A stretch of 64,000 bases of DNA from Arcobacter defluvii (GCF_013201725.1 NZ_CP053835.1:2790001-2854000); one strand, 5' to 3'; shown: positions 9,495-19,233, counted from the stretch's first letter. Made by a program: numbers and translations. The notes: a model not told the origin generated them from the sequence alone.

Positions 9495-9503
9495 AAAACT
9501 CCT
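9485..9503. terminator. Hairpin overlapping two convergent stop codons
   Basis: AGGAGTTT (9485-9492), loop AAA, AAACTCCT (9496-9503). The stem spans the rhodanese stop and reaches the rimK stop, so both genes share this 3' hairpin. No strong T-run follows on either strand. Confidence 0.45.
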
Positions 9504-10434
9504 ATGCTCCAATATTATCTTTTTTAATTTTTCTTTTTTTAGGATTAATTGAGCATCTTGGTTTTATACTATTTTCAATATAATCCATTATTTTAGCTGC
9601 AATATTTATATTTGTAGATTTTTCTATTCCTTCAAGACCTGGACTAGAATTTACTTCCATTACAAGAGGTCCTCTACGTGATGGTATCATATCAACTCCA
9701 CAAACTCCAAGCCCCATTGCCTTTGCTGCTGCAATTGCTGTTGCTTTTTCTTTTCTATTTAATTTATATGATGTTGCACTTCCACCTTGATGTAAGTTTG
9801 ATCTAAAATCTCCTTCTGCACCTTGTCTTTTCATTGCACCAACTACTTCATTATTCACAACAAAAGCTCTAATATCTGCACCACCTGCTTCTTCAATATA
9901 CTCTTGAACAAGTAAGTTTACATCCATTCCATAAAAAGCATCAAGAACTGATTTAGCAGCTTTTTCACTATCAACTAAAACTACTCCTACACCTTGTGTT
10001 CCTTCTAAAATTTTTAAAACTAAAGGTGCTCCACCACTTAAAGCTATTACATCTTTCGCATTTGATTTATTTGAAGCAAAAACTGTTCTTGGCATATCTA
10101 CACCATTTCTTGATAAAACTTGTAAACTTCTAAGTTTATCTCTACTTCGTGTAAGTGCTAAATTTCCTGTTGTGCTAAATACATCTAACATCTCAAAGTG
10201 TCGCACCATTGCAGCACCATAATAAGTTCTACTTGCACCAATTCTAGGAATTATAGCATCAGGAGTTGGCAAAACTTTTCCTTCATAGTTTACAACTAAT
10301 TCCCCTTTCATAATTTCAATTGTACATTTTAAATAATCTATTACTCTTACATCCCAACCTTTTATATTTGCTTCTTCAACTAATCTTTTTGTTGAAAATA
10401 AATCTTTATTTCTTGACAATATATAAATTCTCAT
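9502..10434 (-). CDS. rimK: RimK-like ATP-grasp ligase
   Basis: 310 residues, typical of RimK. RimK adds glutamates to the C-terminus of ribosomal protein S6. ATP-grasp landmarks are present: a GAPLVLKILEGTQGVGVVL nucleotide-binding loop, VQEYIEEAGGADIRAFVV, FRSNLHQGGSA, and VMEVNSSPGLEGIEKST with metal-binding residues. The C-terminal KKRKIKKD tail is basic. Twelve bases upstream lies a retropepsin-like protease gene, an arrangement seen with RimK in other bacteria. The acceptor protein here is inferred from the family. Confidence 0.9.
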   Translation of the reverse strand: MRIYILSRNKDLFSTKRLVEEANIKGWDVRVIDYLKCTIEIMKGELVVNYEGKVLPTPDAIIPRIGASRTYYGAAMVRHFEMLDVFSTTGNLALTRSRDKLRSLQVLSRNGVDMPRTVFASNKSNAKDVIALSGGAPLVLKILEGTQGVGVVLVDSEKAAKSVLDAFYGMDVNLLVQEYIEEAGGADIRAFVVNNEVVGAMKRQGAEGDFRSNLHQGGSATSYKLNRKEKATAIAAAKAMGLGVCGVDMIPSRRGPLVMEVNSSPGLEGIEKSTNINIAAKIMDYIENSIKPRCSINPKKRKIKKDNIGA

Positions 10435-10446
10435 ATAATCCTCTTT

Positions 10447-10872
10447 TTATATAGCTTTTGTTAGATATTCTTTAGAAACATCAACTAAAAAACGGTTGGC
10501 TAAAAACTTTCTTCCTATTAACATCGGATATTTCATATCTGATCTATCAGTTAAGGATATATCTGTTTTATATTTTTTTCCAAAAAAAGAGACACTTACT
10601 TGGATAGTTGCTCTTAATTGAATAATTCCATTTGAACTTTTGACTTTTTTTATTTTGTAAAGTGGCATCTTTATTTTTTTGCCATGGTAAGCAGGATGAA
10701 CTTTATCTAATAATGTAAAATAAACAAACTTATTGTCATTATCTATAAAAATATCATCACAGTGTAACGAATTTGAATCTGCACCAGTATCAATTTTAGC
10801 ATCTAAGTCAAATAACTCTAAATCTAAAATATCAACTATTTCTCTTCTTCCTATAACTTTTTTTTGTGACAT
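10447..10872 (-). CDS. Retropepsin-like aspartic protease (ATP-dependent zinc protease family, RimB-like)
   Basis: 141 residues matching the PF05618 family formerly called ATP-dependent zinc proteases. The visible active motif is aspartic-protease type: DTGADSNSL with D28-T-G-A31; a second family landmark is MLIGRKFL. Partners of this family are commonly encoded with RimK or other ATP-grasp ligases and may trim glutamate tails. It precedes rimK by 12 bp on the same strand. Function is inferred from family and context only. Confidence 0.85.
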   Translation of the reverse strand: MSQKKVIGRREIVDILDLELFDLDAKIDTGADSNSLHCDDIFIDNDNKFVYFTLLDKVHPAYHGKKIKMPLYKIKKVKSSNGIIQLRATIQVSVSFFGKKYKTDISLTDRSDMKYPMLIGRKFLANRFLVDVSKEYLTKAI

Positions 10873-10931
10873 ATTTTACCTCTTAAAAAGATAATTATAT
10901 CACAAAAAAATTCCAGAAAAACTACAATAAA

Positions 10932-11156
10932 TTACTTTTTGGCATCAAGTGCTTTTTGTAATATTGTAATCACCTCTTCTAAGTTTTCATAAGGGATATG
11001 TGATTTCCATTGAATATCTTGTCCATTTAATGAAATACCGATACTAATAATATCAGGAGTATCTTTTCCATAAGGTTCAGTCACATTAGATATAGAAATT
11101 TTTCCTTTTTTTGTACCTGCTAGTGCTAGTGTTCCTAATTCTGTAATAGTAGACAT
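10932..11156 (-). CDS. Small protein of unknown function upstream of the rim genes
   Basis: 74 residues with no signal peptide, membrane segment or cysteine motif. It looks like a compact alpha/beta domain: a beta-rich part (KKGKISISNV, IISIGISLNG) and an acidic amphipathic C-terminal helix (NLEEVITILQKAL). It has an AGGATTAAC ribosome-binding region before ATG 11156 and lies 59 bp before the protease gene on the same strand, so it could be the first gene of a three-gene rim unit. I do not recognise the family. Confidence 0.7.
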   Translation of the reverse strand: MSTITELGTLALAGTKKGKISISNVTEPYGKDTPDIISIGISLNGQDIQWKSHIPYENLEEVITILQKALDAKK

Positions 11157-11215
11157 GTTAATCCTTTATTATTTTAATTTAAATTGTACTTAAATAAGCT
11201 TTTGATTAAGTAAAA

Positions 11216-13264
11216 CTACTCAATTTTTAATGAAGGTTCACCTAAATAAAAACCTTGAAACTCATCAACACCTAAATCAAATAGAGTATTATAAACATCT
11301 TTTGAGTGTACAAACTCTGCAATTACTTTTATATTTAAAGCTTTTGAAAAATCTATAATTGATTTTACCATTTCATAAGAATTTTTGTCGTTATAAATAT
11401 TTTTTATTAAAGAGCCATCAATTTTTATATAATTTGGTCTAATTTTCAAAATATGTGCAAAATTCGAATATCCTGTCCCAAAATCGTCAATCGCAATTTT
11501 TACACCTTGTTTTCTATATTTTAAAATAAACTCTTCTAATAAACTATAATCTGAAATATAATCACTTTCCAATATTTCAAAAACAACTTTTTCCCTATTT
11601 TCACTATCTAATTTATCAATATTTTTATCTAAAGAAATTATAAAATCTCCATCTAAAATATCTTTAAAACTTAAATTAAATGATATTTGTCTTTTTGTTT
11701 TTGATAAATCTGCAAATGCTTTAGATATTATTTGATTTGATAGTTGTAAATACTGTTTTGTTTTTACAGAAATATCAAGAAATAAATAAGGACTTAGATA
11801 AACAGTTTCACCTTTTTCATTTATATCTTTTATTCTCATCAAAGTTTCATATTTTACAATTTCATTATTTCTATTATAAATTGGTTGATAAAAAGGAATA
11901 ACATCATCTTTTTCTATTGCTATTTTTATTTTTTCACGCCAATACATAGATTTTTTTATCATCTCTTTTGTATCAATTTCATTGTTATATACAAAAAACT
12001 TCATATTAGATTTTTTTGCTTTTTTTAATGCAATACTTGCAGCTTTTATAGGTTCTTCTTGAGCGATTGAGATACCTAAAGTTATATTTATAAATACATC
12101 TATATCTAACTCTTCAATATGTATTGCTCTATTTTTAAATATTTTACAAAGTTCACTTATAAACTCATCATATCTTGAAAAGCCCATCATTTTTTTATCT
12201 GCTAAACAAAAAACATTTCCATAAATTCTATATGGACTAACACTAAATTTTGTAGCAAATTCACTTAAAACTTTTGCAATTTCAATTAAAACTAAATTTC
12301 CTGTTGAAAACCCATAAAGTTCATTTATATCACCAAAAGAATCAACATCGATTAAAGCAATTGAAACAAAATCATTATCTTTTATATCATCTTCTAAAGC
12401 TGTTCTATTCTTCAAGTTTGTCAATTCATCATAATATAATCTATCTTGAATCTCTTTAGTTTTTACTTGAACTTGTTCTTCAAAATTTTTTCTATTATTT
12501 TCAACTTGATCAAGTAAGGTATTAAATTGAGTTGCTAAAAAACCTATTTCATCTTTTGATTTAACTGCATTTTCTAACTCATTTGATGGAACATTTGCTT
12601 TCTGAACTTCTTCAAACATTTTATTAATTGGTGTAATTATTTTAATTGTAATAAAAATACCAATCATTGATAAAACTATAAATAAAACCATAGAAATATT
12701 TAATATTAAAGAATTAGTTCCTTCAATAAAAGTATCAAAATCATCTTTATAAATATTTGAAACAATATACCAATCTAATTGTGGATTGTATTGTATCCAA
12801 GATAATTTTTTATAAGTATAATTATATGGATCATAAATTCTATTCCATTCATATTCAAAAGAGTCTTTTTTTAAATATGCTTTTTTTAGTTCCTCATATA
12901 AATATCTTTTTTCTAATCCAGGAATTACTATTTTATCAAACTCTTTTGATGAAAATTCACCACTAGGATCAAAAACAATTTTCCCTGTATTATCAAAAAT
13001 GAAAGCATAACCAGCTTTACCTAAAGTAACTCCTGAAAGCAATAATTCAATTTCTTCTTTTAAGACTTCTTTATCAGTAAGTGTTCTAGATTTTTCATTT
13101 ATTACTGAAACTATCTTATCAAATTGAATTTTTGTATTTTTTATTTCAGTTTCACTTAAAAAATTATTTATTTTAGGAGATAGAAAAAAAACTACAAAAA
13201 CCAAATAAGTCAAAAGACCTAAAATAAACAACCAAGCAATTTTTAGAAAAATTTTTGTATTCAT
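11216..13264 (-). CDS. Membrane sensor with cache, HAMP, degenerate GGDEF and EAL domains
   Basis: 682 residues: TM1 (~10-30), extracytoplasmic single-cache domain (GKAGYAFIFDNTGKIVFDP, ~78-96), TM2 (~185-205), HAMP (~208-265), a GGDEF-like domain (~275-425) and an EAL domain (~440-680). The GGDEF signature is replaced by RIYGNVFCL, so cyclase activity is unlikely. The EAL domain reads YETLMR instead of EAL but keeps the catalytic Glu, NLS, DDFGTGYSNF, KIDGSLI and QGFYLGEP, so c-di-GMP phosphodiesterase activity is plausible. It starts 18 bp after psd. Confidence 0.9.
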   Translation of the reverse strand: MNTKIFLKIAWLFILGLLTYLVFVVFFLSPKINNFLSETEIKNTKIQFDKIVSVINEKSRTLTDKEVLKEEIELLLSGVTLGKAGYAFIFDNTGKIVFDPSGEFSSKEFDKIVIPGLEKRYLYEELKKAYLKKDSFEYEWNRIYDPYNYTYKKLSWIQYNPQLDWYIVSNIYKDDFDTFIEGTNSLILNISMVLFIVLSMIGIFITIKIITPINKMFEEVQKANVPSNELENAVKSKDEIGFLATQFNTLLDQVENNRKNFEEQVQVKTKEIQDRLYYDELTNLKNRTALEDDIKDNDFVSIALIDVDSFGDINELYGFSTGNLVLIEIAKVLSEFATKFSVSPYRIYGNVFCLADKKMMGFSRYDEFISELCKIFKNRAIHIEELDIDVFINITLGISIAQEEPIKAASIALKKAKKSNMKFFVYNNEIDTKEMIKKSMYWREKIKIAIEKDDVIPFYQPIYNRNNEIVKYETLMRIKDINEKGETVYLSPYLFLDISVKTKQYLQLSNQIISKAFADLSKTKRQISFNLSFKDILDGDFIISLDKNIDKLDSENREKVVFEILESDYISDYSLLEEFILKYRKQGVKIAIDDFGTGYSNFAHILKIRPNYIKIDGSLIKNIYNDKNSYEMVKSIIDFSKALNIKVIAEFVHSKDVYNTLFDLGVDEFQGFYLGEPSLKIE

Positions 13265-13282
13265 TACTTACTTCTTTAGAAT

Positions 13283-14086
13283 TTACATTTTACCTATTCT
13301 CTGACCAAATTTAATATTTTTATTCAATAAATCATCTATTTGAACAGAATCTTTTTCCCAAAGCATAACAACAGTTGAACCCATTTTAAAATATCCTAAA
13401 CATTCACCTTTTGTTATTTCAATATTATCATAATTATAAACTTTTATCTCTTTTGCATCAGTATTTGTTTCTACTCTATTTTCAAATTCAAAAACCATTT
13501 GTCCTACATTTAATGCACCTACAAAAACCATATAAAATAGTTTTCCATTGTTTTCACACTCTAAAATTACTCTCTCATTTTGAACAAAAAGTTCGAACTC
13601 TTTATTTAGATATTTTAAATTTACAGGATAAAGTTTCCCAGGAACATGAATTAGTTTATTTAATTTAAAATCACAAGGGGCATGATATCTGTGATAATCT
13701 TTTGGTGATAAATAAAAATTCATAAAAGAACCATTTTTTATTTTTTCAAAATTATCTGTACAGTAAAAAGTTAGTAACTCTTCAACACTATATTCCATAC
13801 CTTTTATTTGTAAGGCTATATCTTCACTTAAAATTCCACATTCTGTGATTAAGCTATCTGCTGGAGAGATTATAATATCACTTGATTTATCAATTTCTCT
13901 TTTTAAAATTAATTCTCTAGTAAATAAATCATTCAACGATTTATAATACCTAGAATGTTTAAATTCACTCATATCAAGTCCCATTAATTTTACATAACTA
14001 GCATTTATTATTTTTTGAATAAATGTTGGGAACTCTTTTTTCGCAAATTTTCCAAAGTATTGAGAAATTAGATTTGTGATATGCAT
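13283..14086 (-). CDS. psd: Phosphatidylserine decarboxylase proenzyme
   Basis: 267 residues. It makes phosphatidylethanolamine at the inner membrane using a pyruvoyl group formed by self-cleavage. The cleavage motif is MGST rather than LGST (Gly236-Ser237), within KMGSTVVMLWE. Other family marks are SLNDLFTREL, ISPADS, and SPKDYHRYHAPCDF with the catalytic His. Length is normal for the short bacterial class. The GGDEF/EAL gene follows it by 18 bp. Confidence 0.93.
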   Translation of the reverse strand: MHITNLISQYFGKFAKKEFPTFIQKIINASYVKLMGLDMSEFKHSRYYKSLNDLFTRELILKREIDKSSDIIISPADSLITECGILSEDIALQIKGMEYSVEELLTFYCTDNFEKIKNGSFMNFYLSPKDYHRYHAPCDFKLNKLIHVPGKLYPVNLKYLNKEFELFVQNERVILECENNGKLFYMVFVGALNVGQMVFEFENRVETNTDAKEIKVYNYDNIEITKGECLGYFKMGSTVVMLWEKDSVQIDDLLNKNIKFGQRIGKM

Positions 14087-14204
14087 TATTTTCCTTTTTT
14101 AATCAGTTAAGTTATTATTTTATCCTTTTTTTCTTCTTAAATTGCTTTAATAAAAAATTAGCTACTCTTCCATAATAATTTATAAAATTTTTAAGGATAT
14201 TTTT

Positions 14205-14447
14205 ATGTATAAAATAGTTGTGGCAAATCAATGTTCTTGCTTCAAAGAGAGTAATTTAGAAAATAATTTAACTTTTGATTCAAAAGAGGAAGCATTAACA
14301 AAAGCAATTGAAATGAGAGATATAATGAATAGTAAATTTTGTAAAAAGCACTCTTTTGAACTTCAAGAGATGTTTAATAACTTTGTAATCTCATTTTATA
14401 AAGAAGAGCTAAAACCTGATTGTTGTGGAAATGGTTGTTGCATGTAA
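14205..14447 (+). CDS. Small Cys-rich protein of unknown function
   Basis: 80 residues behind a good RBS (AAGGA before ATG 14205). It has an N-terminal CSC motif (residues 10-12), an amphipathic middle, a FCKKH segment and a C-terminal DCCGNGCCM cluster, seven or eight Cys in all. The Cys clusters suggest metal or Fe-S binding, but no family is recognised. It stands alone between oppositely oriented genes. The last codons overlap a terminator hairpin. Confidence 0.75.
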   Translation: MYKIVVANQCSCFKESNLENNLTFDSKEEALTKAIEMRDIMNSKFCKKHSFELQEMFNNFVISFYKEELKPDCCGNGCCM

Positions 14448-14463
14448 GCAACAACTATTTTTT
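14434..14463 (+). terminator. Intrinsic terminator embedded in the 3' end of a CDS
   Basis: GTTGTTGC (14434-14441), 6-nt loop, GCAACAAC (14448-14455), followed by TATTTTTTT. The stem's left arm encodes the terminal GCC of the Cys-rich protein, so the terminator begins inside the coding region. Confidence 0.8.
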
Positions 14464-15558
14464 AGGCATTAAAATATACATTTTTCCTTTTTCTTTCATT
14501 CTTCCTGCATACTCAAAAGCAGTTGAACCAAATCCCCAAAAGAAATCTGCTCTAATTTCACCTTTTATTGCGCCACCTACATCTGCTGCAACCATCAATT
14601 GATTTATAGGTTTTTTTGTTATAGGATTTTTTGTATTAATAAAAACAGGAATCCCAAGTGGAATATAACTTCTATCGACTGCTAAATTTCTTTTTGCAGT
14701 TAGTACACTACCAAGACTTCCTTTTGCCCCATCTTTAGAAATTTTGAAAAAAATATAACTCTCATTTATATTTAATACTTCATCTATTTTTGTAGGATTA
14801 TTTATAAAAAATTTCTTCATACCTTGAATTGATAAATCATTTTTAATTAAATAGCCTTTTTCAAGCATATAATTACCAATTCCTGTATAAGGCCAACCAT
14901 TTTGTTCTGCATAACCTATATTTATTAATTTTCCATTGTCAAGTTGAATTTTTCCTGAGCCTTGTATATGAAGAAAAAATAAATCATATTTATCATCAAC
15001 ATAAGCAATTACTTCTAAATTTGGATTTTTAGGATTGTCTTCTATCTCTTTTCTTGTATCATACGGAACTATCTTATTATTTACAATTTTTCCTCTAGAT
15101 TTGTAATTTTGCAGATTTGGGTCATCAGAAACAATCAAATTTTTTGGAATTTTATAAACTGGATATTTATATCTTTTTGTTTTTTTCAAACTTCCATGTA
15201 AAAGTGGTTCATAATATCCTGTTATAGTACCTTCATCACTTGATTTACTATTATATAGTTTATAAGGCTGAAAATTTGTTATAAAAAATTCTTTTCCATT
15301 ACTTTGAAATTCAGCTTTTTGACAAACTTCTTTAAATAATTCATATCTTTTTGATCTTTTACAATCTTTTTTAAAAATATCTAATGCATAATTTAAATCA
15401 TCATCAAAAAAACCTTCAATTTCATTAAAAGATATTGGTTCTGTTTTATTTAAAACTTCTTTTTGGGGAGTTATTTCTTTTTTTTCAATTATCTCTTTTT
15501 TAGAAGAACATCCTGCTATTAGAATAAGTAAAAAAAATATAAATATAAAATTTTTCAT
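14455..15558 (-). CDS. mltA: MltA-family lytic transglycosylase, lipoprotein
   Basis: 367 residues from ATG 15558; an upstream in-frame ATG (15606) lies inside the previous gene and would spoil the signal peptide. From this start the protein opens with a lipoprotein signal and lipobox LIAGC (Cys17). The MltA barrel domain (GTITGYYEPLL) and the C-terminal 3D domain (QLMVAADVGGAIKGEIRADFFWG) are complete, with the catalytic Asp expected in the 3D block. It cleaves peptidoglycan glycan strands to anhydro-muropeptides. Its ATG overlaps the preceding stop (TAATG). Confidence 0.9.
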   Translation of the reverse strand: MKNFIFIFFLLILIAGCSSKKEIIEKKEITPQKEVLNKTEPISFNEIEGFFDDDLNYALDIFKKDCKRSKRYELFKEVCQKAEFQSNGKEFFITNFQPYKLYNSKSSDEGTITGYYEPLLHGSLKKTKRYKYPVYKIPKNLIVSDDPNLQNYKSRGKIVNNKIVPYDTRKEIEDNPKNPNLEVIAYVDDKYDLFFLHIQGSGKIQLDNGKLINIGYAEQNGWPYTGIGNYMLEKGYLIKNDLSIQGMKKFFINNPTKIDEVLNINESYIFFKISKDGAKGSLGSVLTAKRNLAVDRSYIPLGIPVFINTKNPITKKPINQLMVAADVGGAIKGEIRADFFWGFGSTAFEYAGRMKEKGKMYILMPKK

Positions 15559-15854
15559 TAACAACAAGATGAAGAGTTTATAGAATGAATTTCTTTTAGA
15601 CCACAATTATTACAAGAATATTCTATTTCTACAACTCCTGAACAGCCATGATTTCTTAAAATTCTACTATTTATAACTTCTGAAGTAAAAGTTGTATTTG
15701 TATTTTTGTCAAAAAAAGTTTTTGTTTTTGCTTTACAAGTTGGACATTCTCCACTATTTAATAAATCTAATCTACTTTTTTTAGTTTTAAAATATAAAAG
15801 AACAGAAAAGATAGAAATAAGGAAAAGTATTAATATAAAAATAAGAGTTTGCAT
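15558..15854 (-). CDS. Small membrane-anchored zinc-ribbon protein
   Basis: 98 residues. An N-terminal TM helix (~3-22) is followed by a soluble domain with CPTC (residues 37-40) and a second CNNC pair (~80-83), a likely zinc ribbon, and a terminal SSSCC. Not recognised as a named family. It lies 13 bp after dnaK and its stop overlaps the mltA start, so it may be expressed from the heat-shock operon by read-through. Confidence 0.75.
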   Translation of the reverse strand: MQTLIFILILFLISIFSVLLYFKTKKSRLDLLNSGECPTCKAKTKTFFDKNTNTTFTSEVINSRILRNHGCSGVVEIEYSCNNCGLKEIHSINSSSCC

Positions 15855-15867
15855 GAAGCAGAGTTTG

Positions 15868-17754
15868 TTACTCTACTTCTGCATCGATAACGTCATCGTC
15901 ATCTTTTTTAGCTTTTTGATTTGGTTGACCTTGTTGTGCTCCACCTTGTTCTTTTGCATACATAGCTTCTGCTAATTTATGAGATTTTTCAGTTAAAGTT
16001 TTTAATTTTGCTTCAATCTCTTCTTTAGTTGCATTTTCATTTTTTAAAGTTTCTTCTAAATCAGCTGCAGCATCAATAATTGCTTTTTTCTCATCTTCAG
16101 AAACAGCATTTTCATTTTCTTCTAAAGTTTTTCTAGTTGAATGTAATAATGCATCTGCTTGATTTCTTACTTCAATTACAGCTTTTTTCTTAGCATCTGC
16201 TTCTTTGTTTGCTTCAGCTTCTTGAACCATTTTTTCAATTTCTGCATCACTTAATCCAGATGAACCTGAAATTGTAATTTTATTTTCTTTTCCAGTTCCT
16301 TTATCTTTTGCTGATACATTTAAAACACCATTTGCATCAATATCAAATGTTACTTCAATTTGAGGAACACCTCTTGGAGCAGCTGGAATATCAGAAAGTT
16401 CAAACATACCTAAAGATTTATTATCTTTTGCAAATTCTCTTTCACCTTGAACTACGTGAATTGAAACTGCTGGTTGGTTATCATCTGCTGTACTAAATAC
16501 TTGAGATTTTTTAACAGGAATTGTTGTACCTTTTTCAATTAATTTAGTCATAACTCCACCTAAAGTCTCAATTCCTAAAGATAATGGAGTAACGTCTAAT
16601 AATAATACATCTTTAACATCACCTTTTAAAACCCCTGCTTGAACTGCTGCACCAGCTGCTACAACTTCATCAGGATTTACACCTTTATTTAACTCTTTAC
16701 CAAAGAACTCTTTAACTACTTTATTAGCTTTTGGAAGTCTTGTAGATCCACCAACCATAATAATTTCATCGATATCACCTTTATTTAATCCAGCTTCTTT
16801 TAATGCAATTTTAATATGGTCTAAAGTTTCATCAATTAAATGCTCAGTCATAGATTCAAATTTTGCTCTTGTTAAAGATTTAACTAAGTGAATTGGTCCT
16901 GCACTTCCCATAGAAATAAATGGTAAATTGATTTCTGTTGATTCAGCTGAACTTAACTCTTTTTTGGCGTTTTCTGCTGCATCTTTTAGTCTTTGTAATG
17001 CCATTTTGTCATTTTTAATATCAAAACCATTTTCGTCTTTGAACTCTTTTGCTAACCAATCAATGATTGCATTATCAAAATCATCTCCACCTAAGAAAGC
17101 ATTTCCATCAGTAGCTAAAACTTCAAATGTTCCATCACCAATTTCTAATACAGTAACGTCAAAAGTTCCTCCACCTAAATCGTAAACTAGAACTTTTTCT
17201 TCACCTTTTTTATCTAAACCATATGCAAGAGATGCAGCTGTTGGCTCATTGATAATTCTTAATACATTAAGACCAGCAATTGTTCCAGCTTCTTGAGTAG
17301 CTTTTCTTTGTGCATCATTAAAATAAGCTGGTACTGTAATAACAGCATCAGTTACTGTTTGTCCTAAATATTCTTCAGAATCAGCTTTTAATTTTGATAA
17401 AATTTTTGCTGAAATTTCTTGTGGAGTATAAATTTTTCCAGCGATTTCAACTGCTGCTGCCCCATTTCTATCAACAATTTTATATCCAACTTTACCTTGT
17501 GCTTCTTGAGCATTTTTTTCATTCATCATAAGACCCATAATTCTTTTGATTGAATAAATAGTTTTTTCTGGATTTGTAATCGCTTGTCTTTTAGCAGGAT
17601 CTCCTACTAATACTTCACCTTTATCTGTAAAAGCAACAATTGATGGAGTTGTATTTTTTCCTTCTTTATTAGGGATAATTTTTGCTTCCCCATTTTCATA
17701 AACTGCAACACAAGAGTTTGTTGTTCCTAAATCTATACCTATTACTTTACTCAT
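15868..17754 (-). CDS. dnaK: Chaperone DnaK (Hsp70)
   Basis: 628 residues, full length. ATPase motifs [18 protein letters not shown] at the N-terminus, [17 protein letters not shown], and [16 protein letters not shown]; substrate-binding domain with [14 protein letters not shown] linker; acidic tail [11 protein letters not shown]. DnaK folds client proteins with DnaJ and GrpE in the cytoplasm. It is third in the hrcA-grpE-dnaK operon, 95 bp after grpE. That gap is longer than elsewhere and could hold an additional promoter or processing site. Confidence 0.98.
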   Translation of the reverse strand: MSKVIGIDLGTTNSCVAVYENGEAKIIPNKEGKNTTPSIVAFTDKGEVLVGDPAKRQAITNPEKTIYSIKRIMGLMMNEKNAQEAQGKVGYKIVDRNGAAAVEIAGKIYTPQEISAKILSKLKADSEEYLGQTVTDAVITVPAYFNDAQRKATQEAGTIAGLNVLRIINEPTAASLAYGLDKKGEEKVLVYDLGGGTFDVTVLEIGDGTFEVLATDGNAFLGGDDFDNAIIDWLAKEFKDENGFDIKNDKMALQRLKDAAENAKKELSSAESTEINLPFISMGSAGPIHLVKSLTRAKFESMTEHLIDETLDHIKIALKEAGLNKGDIDEIIMVGGSTRLPKANKVVKEFFGKELNKGVNPDEVVAAGAAVQAGVLKGDVKDVLLLDVTPLSLGIETLGGVMTKLIEKGTTIPVKKSQVFSTADDNQPAVSIHVVQGEREFAKDNKSLGMFELSDIPAAPRGVPQIEVTFDIDANGVLNVSAKDKGTGKENKITISGSSGLSDAEIEKMVQEAEANKEADAKKKAVIEVRNQADALLHSTRKTLEENENAVSEDEKKAIIDAAADLEETLKNENATKEEIEAKLKTLTEKSHKLAEAMYAKEQGGAQQGQPNQKAKKDDDDVIDAEVE

Positions 17755-17849
17755 TTTTAATCCTTTATCAAAGTTTTATTTTTAATTTAATTTATATTTT
17801 TTCAAATCTATCTAGTTTTATGACATCACGGTCAGAAAATTATCTAAGA

Positions 17850-18413
17850 CTAATTAGCTATACTAACCATTGAAGGCCTTAATAACCTATCTTTTAACTT
17901 ATAGCCTTTTTGTAATTCCTGAACAATCTGTCCTGATTCATGATTGTCACTATCTACTTGCATTACTGCATTGTGAACATTTGGATCAAACTCACCATCT
18001 GTTTCAACTTTTGTAATATTGTGTTTTTCAAAAGTAGTATTGAAATTTTTAATAGTAAGTTCAATTCCTTCTTTTAATTTTCTTAAAAGTTCAGATGCAT
18101 CAAGTTCAGCATTTGCTGAATGTAAAGCCATTTCAAGAGTATCAATTGGAGCTAATAAATCTTTAGCAAATTTTTCACTTGCATAATCTATAGCTTGATA
18201 TTTTTCTCTTTCAAGTCTTTTTTTGATATTCTCAAAATCTGCATGAACTCTTAGATATTTTTCTTCACTTTTCTTTAGTTCATCTTCAAGCCTTGCAACT
18301 TTTTCTTCTAAACTCTCTTCTTTTGAAACTGTTTCTTCTGTTGTTTCAACTGATGACTCTTCTTGTTGAATCTTTTCTTGTTCTACTAATTCTTCTTTTT
18401 TTTCTTCACTCAC
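17850..18413 (-). CDS. grpE: Nucleotide exchange factor GrpE
   Basis: 187 residues: an acidic Glu-rich N-terminus (~1-30), a long coiled coil (LEEKVARLEDELKKSEEKYLR), a helical core and a C-terminal beta domain (NVHNAVMQVDSDNHESGQIVQELQKGY, the GrpE signature). It releases ADP from DnaK. It lies 9 bp after hrcA and 95 bp before dnaK. Confidence 0.97.
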   Translation of the reverse strand: MSEEKKEELVEQEKIQQEESSVETTEETVSKEESLEEKVARLEDELKKSEEKYLRVHADFENIKKRLEREKYQAIDYASEKFAKDLLAPIDTLEMALHSANAELDASELLRKLKEGIELTIKNFNTTFEKHNITKVETDGEFDPNVHNAVMQVDSDNHESGQIVQELQKGYKLKDRLLRPSMVSIAN

Positions 18414-18422
18414 TGTTATCTC

Positions 18423-19214
18423 CTAAAAAGTTGTAATTTTTTCATAAAAAAATTCATAATCTTTGGGCAATTCACCAACAACCAACATCTTTACATCTTC
18501 ATTGTTTATTTTACAATAATTACAAACACCTATGTAATTTATTGGCAATAAATTTTCAAAATATAATCCTTCTTTCAAATCATCTAATACTTGTCCCTTT
18601 AAAAAACTATTTATTGTATATTCATCAAAATTGTAATTTAAAGCCAAATTTAGAAATTCTCTATAATTAAAAATTTGAAAATCTGTATTTTGTATATTTT
18701 GGTTTATTGCTTCATAAACCTCATAAGCACCCACATCTTTTGAGATTTTTATAATATCTTTTAAATCTATATCTATCATATCTCTCAAAAATCTATAAAG
18801 AGCATCGGAATATTTAACACTAATTGCAAATGAAGAAAATTCTAATATCATATATTTATTTTCTACATTCAAAATATTTTTTAATATATCACTTTTTTCT
18901 TTTTTTATAAAAACAGACAGTCCTATTTGAGATGCAAAATATTCTAAAGCTCGTAAATTTATCCCTTTTAGCTTAAAATTAAGTTTTGATTTCCAATACT
19001 GTTTTAAAGCTTCACTTGTAGGAGTTCTTCCACTACTTATATGTTCTTGAGCTAAATATCCTTCTTCACCTAGTTTTTTAAAATAACCTCTAATAGTTGC
19101 AGGTGAATAAGTTATATCGTACATAGATTTTAATTGAGTTGAACCTATTGGCTCTAAATGCTCAATGTAAGCTCTAATAATTGATTGTAATAAAAACTCT
19201 TTTTTATCTAACAT
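18423..19214 (-). CDS. hrcA: Heat-inducible transcription repressor HrcA
   Basis: 263 residues, short compared with the about 340 of Bacillus but normal for Campylobacterota. N-terminal winged helix with IEHLEPIGSTQLK and YSPATIRGYFKKLGEEGYL; a family landmark SSGRTPTSEALKQYW follows. The GAF-like C-terminal part is reduced. HrcA binds the CIRCE operator, and one sits directly upstream of this gene, so the operon is probably autoregulated. First gene of hrcA-grpE-dnaK. Confidence 0.95.
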   Translation of the reverse strand: MLDKKEFLLQSIIRAYIEHLEPIGSTQLKSMYDITYSPATIRGYFKKLGEEGYLAQEHISSGRTPTSEALKQYWKSKLNFKLKGINLRALEYFASQIGLSVFIKKEKSDILKNILNVENKYMILEFSSFAISVKYSDALYRFLRDMIDIDLKDIIKISKDVGAYEVYEAINQNIQNTDFQIFNYREFLNLALNYNFDEYTINSFLKGQVLDDLKEGLYFENLLPINYIGVCNYCKINNEDVKMLVVGELPKDYEFFYEKITTF

Positions 19215-19233
19215 AAAATGTTACTCCAGTATT

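Noticed and set aside
10932-11156. Naming the 74-residue ORF rimA
   Set aside because: Only position supports it; no sequence similarity could be recognised.
17755-17849. Second CIRCE-like operator before dnaK
   Set aside because: No TTAGCACTC or matching inverted arm in the grpE-dnaK gap.
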